Below, in pieces: positions 60,046-62,602 of a stretch of 62,602 nucleotides of DNA. Positions within the stretch are counted from its first letter, which is position 1. Every line of letters begins with the position of its first letter. Source of the stretch: Levilactobacillus paucivorans. Lineage in GTDB: Bacteria; Bacillota; Bacilli; Lactobacillales; Lactobacillaceae. Under the pieces are notes generated by a model. That model saw only the letters and a program-made list of their open reading frames with translations, was not told where the DNA came from and searched no databases. The stretch is from NCBI RefSeq assembly GCF_001437125.1, contig NZ_JQCA01000029.1, positions 1 to 62,602 of the forward strand, given 5' to 3'. A program made the position numbers and the translations under genes.

Positions 60046-61113
60046 TTACTTTTGCTTTTCATTCTCGTCCTCATCTCTACGACGACGGCGAATCAGATAG
60101 ATAATTAACAGAATCAAGAGAACCAAGATCAACATAGCCAAAGCGCCGAGACCAATTAACAACCAGATGTTAACCCCCGGATCATCAACTGAATCGGAAT
60201 TAAACTTATTGGCTTGCGCGTTGGTAATCGTAAAGTCGCGGTCAAAGATCCAAGTTCGATCCTTATTTTTAACCACCATGTGCAGGTGATAATGGCCTGC
60301 CTTCAACGGTGTCTTCCCATAGAGCATTGGGTAGCGATACGTTGTGTTTGGTGCCATTTGTACGTTCTCTTTTTGAACACGCTTTACAGTCTGACCGCCA
60401 TCACGATTCGTAATGGTTGAGTCTAGCTTCAGATTGGGAATAATGGTAGCCGTTGGGTTCTTCAAATTGGCAATAACTCCACGGTGATAGTTATCCATCC
60501 CCGCACCGACTTTGCCAAGTTTGAGATCTCCGGCTGGTACCTTACCCATCAGGTATTCCATACCAACAACGTAGGAATACTTATTCTTGATATTGTTGGC
60601 ACCCTTCACTTTACCAGTGACCTTAGTGTCAACCCGTTCAAAATACCATGCACCCAAGATCAACCCATTATACGATTTATCCTGAGGCACTTGAACGTTA
60701 ACAGAGACGACCTTACTGCCACCAGCCGGAACTGTAACGGTCTTCTGGCCCTGAACCCGGCTAATATCACTCATTTTATATTTTAACGACGAGTCATAAG
60801 ACTTAGGGGTATTAATGTAATCAATCACCCCACTCGAATTAGTCCATGCTGTATGCACAGCTGACTTCACTCGAATATCTTGGTTCGTGACATTAAAAAT
60901 CTTCGTATGCAAAGTCTGGGTCTGCCCAGGTTTCATACGCAACTCAAAGAACGACTGACTCTTATCAATTTGATTCTTTGGAATCTGTGCTTCTACGCTG
61001 TACCCAATATTGTTATTCACGCCAGCCGCTTTAGCGGTCACCGGAACAACACCACCAATCAACAACGCAAAAACAGCGAGTATCATGAGTTGGAACTTCT
61101 TTAATCCTTGCAT
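60046..61113 (-). CDS. DUF916/DUF3324 membrane-anchored partner of WxL proteins
   Basis: A 355-residue protein: signal peptide (QLMILAVFALLIGGVVPVTA), WxL-peptidoglycan-binding DUF916 domain (about 35-155, with IGYSVEAQIPKNQID and SFFELRMKPGQTQTLHTKIFN), WxL-interacting DUF3324 domain (about 165-300, with YNGLILGAWYFERV and ANLKNPTATIIPNL), one transmembrane helix (LLIGLGALAMLILVLLILLI) and a basic-acidic tail RRRRRDEDENEKQK. Such proteins are constant members of csc-type clusters, linking WxL proteins to the cell surface. AGAGG precedes the ATG. Confidence 0.93.
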   Translation of the reverse strand: MQGLKKFQLMILAVFALLIGGVVPVTAKAAGVNNNIGYSVEAQIPKNQIDKSQSFFELRMKPGQTQTLHTKIFNVTNQDIRVKSAVHTAWTNSSGVIDYINTPKSYDSSLKYKMSDISRVQGQKTVTVPAGGSKVVSVNVQVPQDKSYNGLILGAWYFERVDTKVTGKVKGANNIKNKYSYVVGMEYLMGKVPAGDLKLGKVGAGMDNYHRGVIANLKNPTATIIPNLKLDSTITNRDGGQTVKRVQKENVQMAPNTTYRYPMLYGKTPLKAGHYHLHMVVKNKDRTWIFDRDFTITNAQANKFNSDSVDDPGVNIWLLIGLGALAMLILVLLILLIIYLIRRRRRDEDENEKQK

Positions 61114-61237
61114 CCTTACACCTCTGCCTTACCCTAGTTAGACTCTGGTCGTACCAACTTCATGATACAACATATGTAGGCGAAAAAGGTGCTCATTGTT
61201 AAATTCAATGGACACCTTTGCTCGCGATTAATAAAAT

Positions 61238-61996
61238 TTATGCTTGTGGAGCTGCGGCTGGGGTGTCGCTTAAAGCCCAAGTCAAGGTACCGGAGTAAGT
61301 ACCAGTGTTAGTCGTAGCACCGACACTAGAAAGTTGAATGTTTGAAGGGTCGAGTTGGAATGTAGTTTGACCAGCACCACTATCAGTAGCGGCACCGTAG
61401 ATGGTTTGAGTAGAACCATCAATGGTTGAGACCTTCACTGAGTTAGCGGAAAGACCAGTAGTTGCATCAGCGGAGTTCTTAATAGTCGTTGCGCCAGCAC
61501 CACCGTTAAAGTCGATCGTAGCACCCTTTAAGAAGTTTGTGTTCGTATCAGAGTTGCTCTTATCAACCATCTTTGAACTGGAAACTTGAACTGACCAGCC
61601 GGCGTTGGAACCACGAGTGTCAGAAATTTCAGTAACGAAATTTGAATTCGTTGTACCATCAGAGAATGCTTCAGGGGTAATAGTCGTTTGACCCTTAACA
61701 TCTTGAGAGCCAGAAGTTACGGACTTGCTTGAACCAAAGTCAAGATTATTAGTAACGTATAAGAAAGTTAAGTTACCGTCACCGGTAGTTGCACCGTTAC
61801 CAGTTTGAGTACCAGTTGCTGGCTTTGATGGGTCGTTAGGATCCACTGGCTTCGTAACAGGATCTGGCGCTTCAAACTTTGCGGTAGCATTCGTGGTACC
61901 AGAGGTTGGTACTGAAGCCGCATTGGCAACAACTGGAGCAACGCTTCCTAATAATAATGCACTTGCTAATAAGATACTGCTTACTGTCTTCTTCAT
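61238..61996 (-). CDS. WxL-domain surface protein, first gene of the operon
   Basis: A 252-residue protein: signal peptide (VSSILLASALLLGSVAPVVA, cut near NAAS), a Pro/Asp linker (PVTKPVDPNDPSKPATGT), and a WxL domain (about 75-250) with LTFLYVTNNLDFGS, ISDTRGSNAGWSVQVSSSKM and the ending YSGTLTWALSDTP. It is largely domain plus linker, of the common short WxL type. The ATG at 61996 has AAAGGAG 12 bases upstream. The operon runs WxL, DUF916, LPQTNE, large WxL, and relatives are proposed to bind extracellular glycans. Confidence 0.92.
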   Translation of the reverse strand: MKKTVSSILLASALLLGSVAPVVANAASVPTSGTTNATAKFEAPDPVTKPVDPNDPSKPATGTQTGNGATTGDGNLTFLYVTNNLDFGSSKSVTSGSQDVKGQTTITPEAFSDGTTNSNFVTEISDTRGSNAGWSVQVSSSKMVDKSNSDTNTNFLKGATIDFNGGAGATTIKNSADATTGLSANSVKVSTIDGSTQTIYGAATDSGAGQTTFQLDPSNIQLSSVGATTNTGTYSGTLTWALSDTPAAAPQA

Positions 61997-62173
61997 AATA
62001 TAATGCACTCCTTTTAATCTGTTGTGGATTCCCAAAACACTGTGACGCCGAATAGTCTGTGCGGCCAGAAACTAGTCAAGAATCATTATTGATCCCCATA
62101 ATTGTTCTGGTCACCCCAGAAACGACAACCTCCCTAGACGGTTGTTACGCTTCTCTAACTATGTAACAACGCT

Positions 62174-62202
62174 AGTATAGATCCATTATGTCAACTTGTA
62201 AA
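62174..62202 (-). promoter_or_regulatory. Promoter of the WxL surface-complex operon
   Basis: On the minus strand TTTACA (62202-62197) and TATACT (62179-62174) are 17 bases apart, giving a leader of about 170 bases. Confidence 0.72.
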
Positions 62203-62547
62203 CAATTATTTGTCTAAAATGTAAAGAAATTTTGGACATTTTTTAAAAGACGCGTATCCCCGGCATGGCGGTGGTTATAGCCATTTTGGAGAGCCCGTTT
62301 TTACACACTATAAACTGTACTTTATAACCATACAAATAAAGTGTGTGAGCATGTTTTGCCCCAATATAGCCTCAATCGTTGACCCCTGTAGGCTTTCGTT
62401 TACCTTTTGTTAGTGAAATTTTCGATAAATGAGATTGATTTTTTCTAAAAATACCATGATTTACAGTATTAATATCATTAATTTGGAACGAATTGGGTGT
62501 TCACTTTTCTCGTCAAATTGCGCGATTAATTGCCAAATATATTTAAT

Positions 62548-62602
62548 CCTCAATTGTCAAATCAAGTGCAACACTAAGAATCTATTCTTAGAAGTGGTCT
62601 AG
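62548..62602 (+). mobile_element. Partial IS30-like terminus (right window edge)
   Basis: Bases 62552-62576 are the inverted partner of 27-51 (24 of 25 identical). The element body would lie to the right. The remaining 26 bases differ from those at the left edge, as expected for the two different ends of one element type. The stretch 62205-62547 is AT-rich and holds no gene I can support. Confidence 0.5.

Overview
The window looks like chromosomal DNA of a lactic acid bacterium of the Lactobacillaceae. By gene content it is closest to a heterofermentative Levilactobacillus-type species; the genus is an inference. Evidence: AAGGAGG-type ribosome sites, an NRAMP manganese transporter, a phosphate-type pyruvate oxidase, type-II NADH dehydrogenase, LPQTxE/WxL surface proteins with DUF916, DUF5776 wall domains, DyP peroxidase and OpuC osmoprotectant uptake. 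Both ends stop about 55 bases inside matching inverted termini resembling IS30-family elements (24 of 25 bases shared), so the window is probably a contig bounded by two insertion sequences.

Layout. 0.3-11 kb: Mn transport, acetyltransferase, redox enzymes (SDR, succinate-semialdehyde dehydrogenase, NDH-2, NAD(P)-binding protein), DNA repair (Ogt), TetR and LysR regulators. 11.5-14.7 kb: two-component system with a small exported protein, then an orphan small gene. 15-31 kb: MarR/MFS efflux operon, pyruvate oxidase, CorA, PnuC, GH13 glucosidase, GlcD-type dehydrogenase, and a MarR-acetyltransferase-B3/4 operon. 30.5-36.8 kb: MacB-like ABC exporter, AI-2E-type protein, and an exported protein with a GH25 muramidase. 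37.4-47 kb: orphan purH under PurR-like boxes, a two-gene lipid-linked glycosylation module, a DUF3737-MalY/PatB fusion behind a MerR-type promoter, DyP peroxidase and an MFS pump. 47.3-48.4 kb: two exported small proteins, the second frameshifted in its signal peptide. 49.3-52.8 kb: complete opuC operon. 53.7-62 kb: membrane protein, LRR/Ser-rich/DUF5776 exported protein, two gene remnants, and a four-gene WxL/DUF916/LPQTxE surface-complex operon.

The most unusual content is non-coding. At least 16 intergenic elements of about 90-190 bases (types I, II and III), plus four or five nested-hairpin elements (type IV), are scattered about once per 3 kb. Each has a closing stem of freely varying sequence around conserved junction motifs (such as CGACACGG and GGCAAC) and internal hairpins. 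Stem arms differ between copies yet remain complementary. Two copies (21458-21641 and 30357-30543) are nearly identical at both ends but carry different, self-complementary internal hairpins. This is a covariation signature of a structured RNA or a structure-dependent mobile repeat. I recognise no named family for them.

The genes together suggest life with oxygen and acid: NADH and pyruvate oxidation (ndh beside a Rex-like site, pox beside cre-like and inverted-repeat sites), Mn uptake, DyP peroxidase, drug efflux, osmoprotection and a heavily decorated cell surface.
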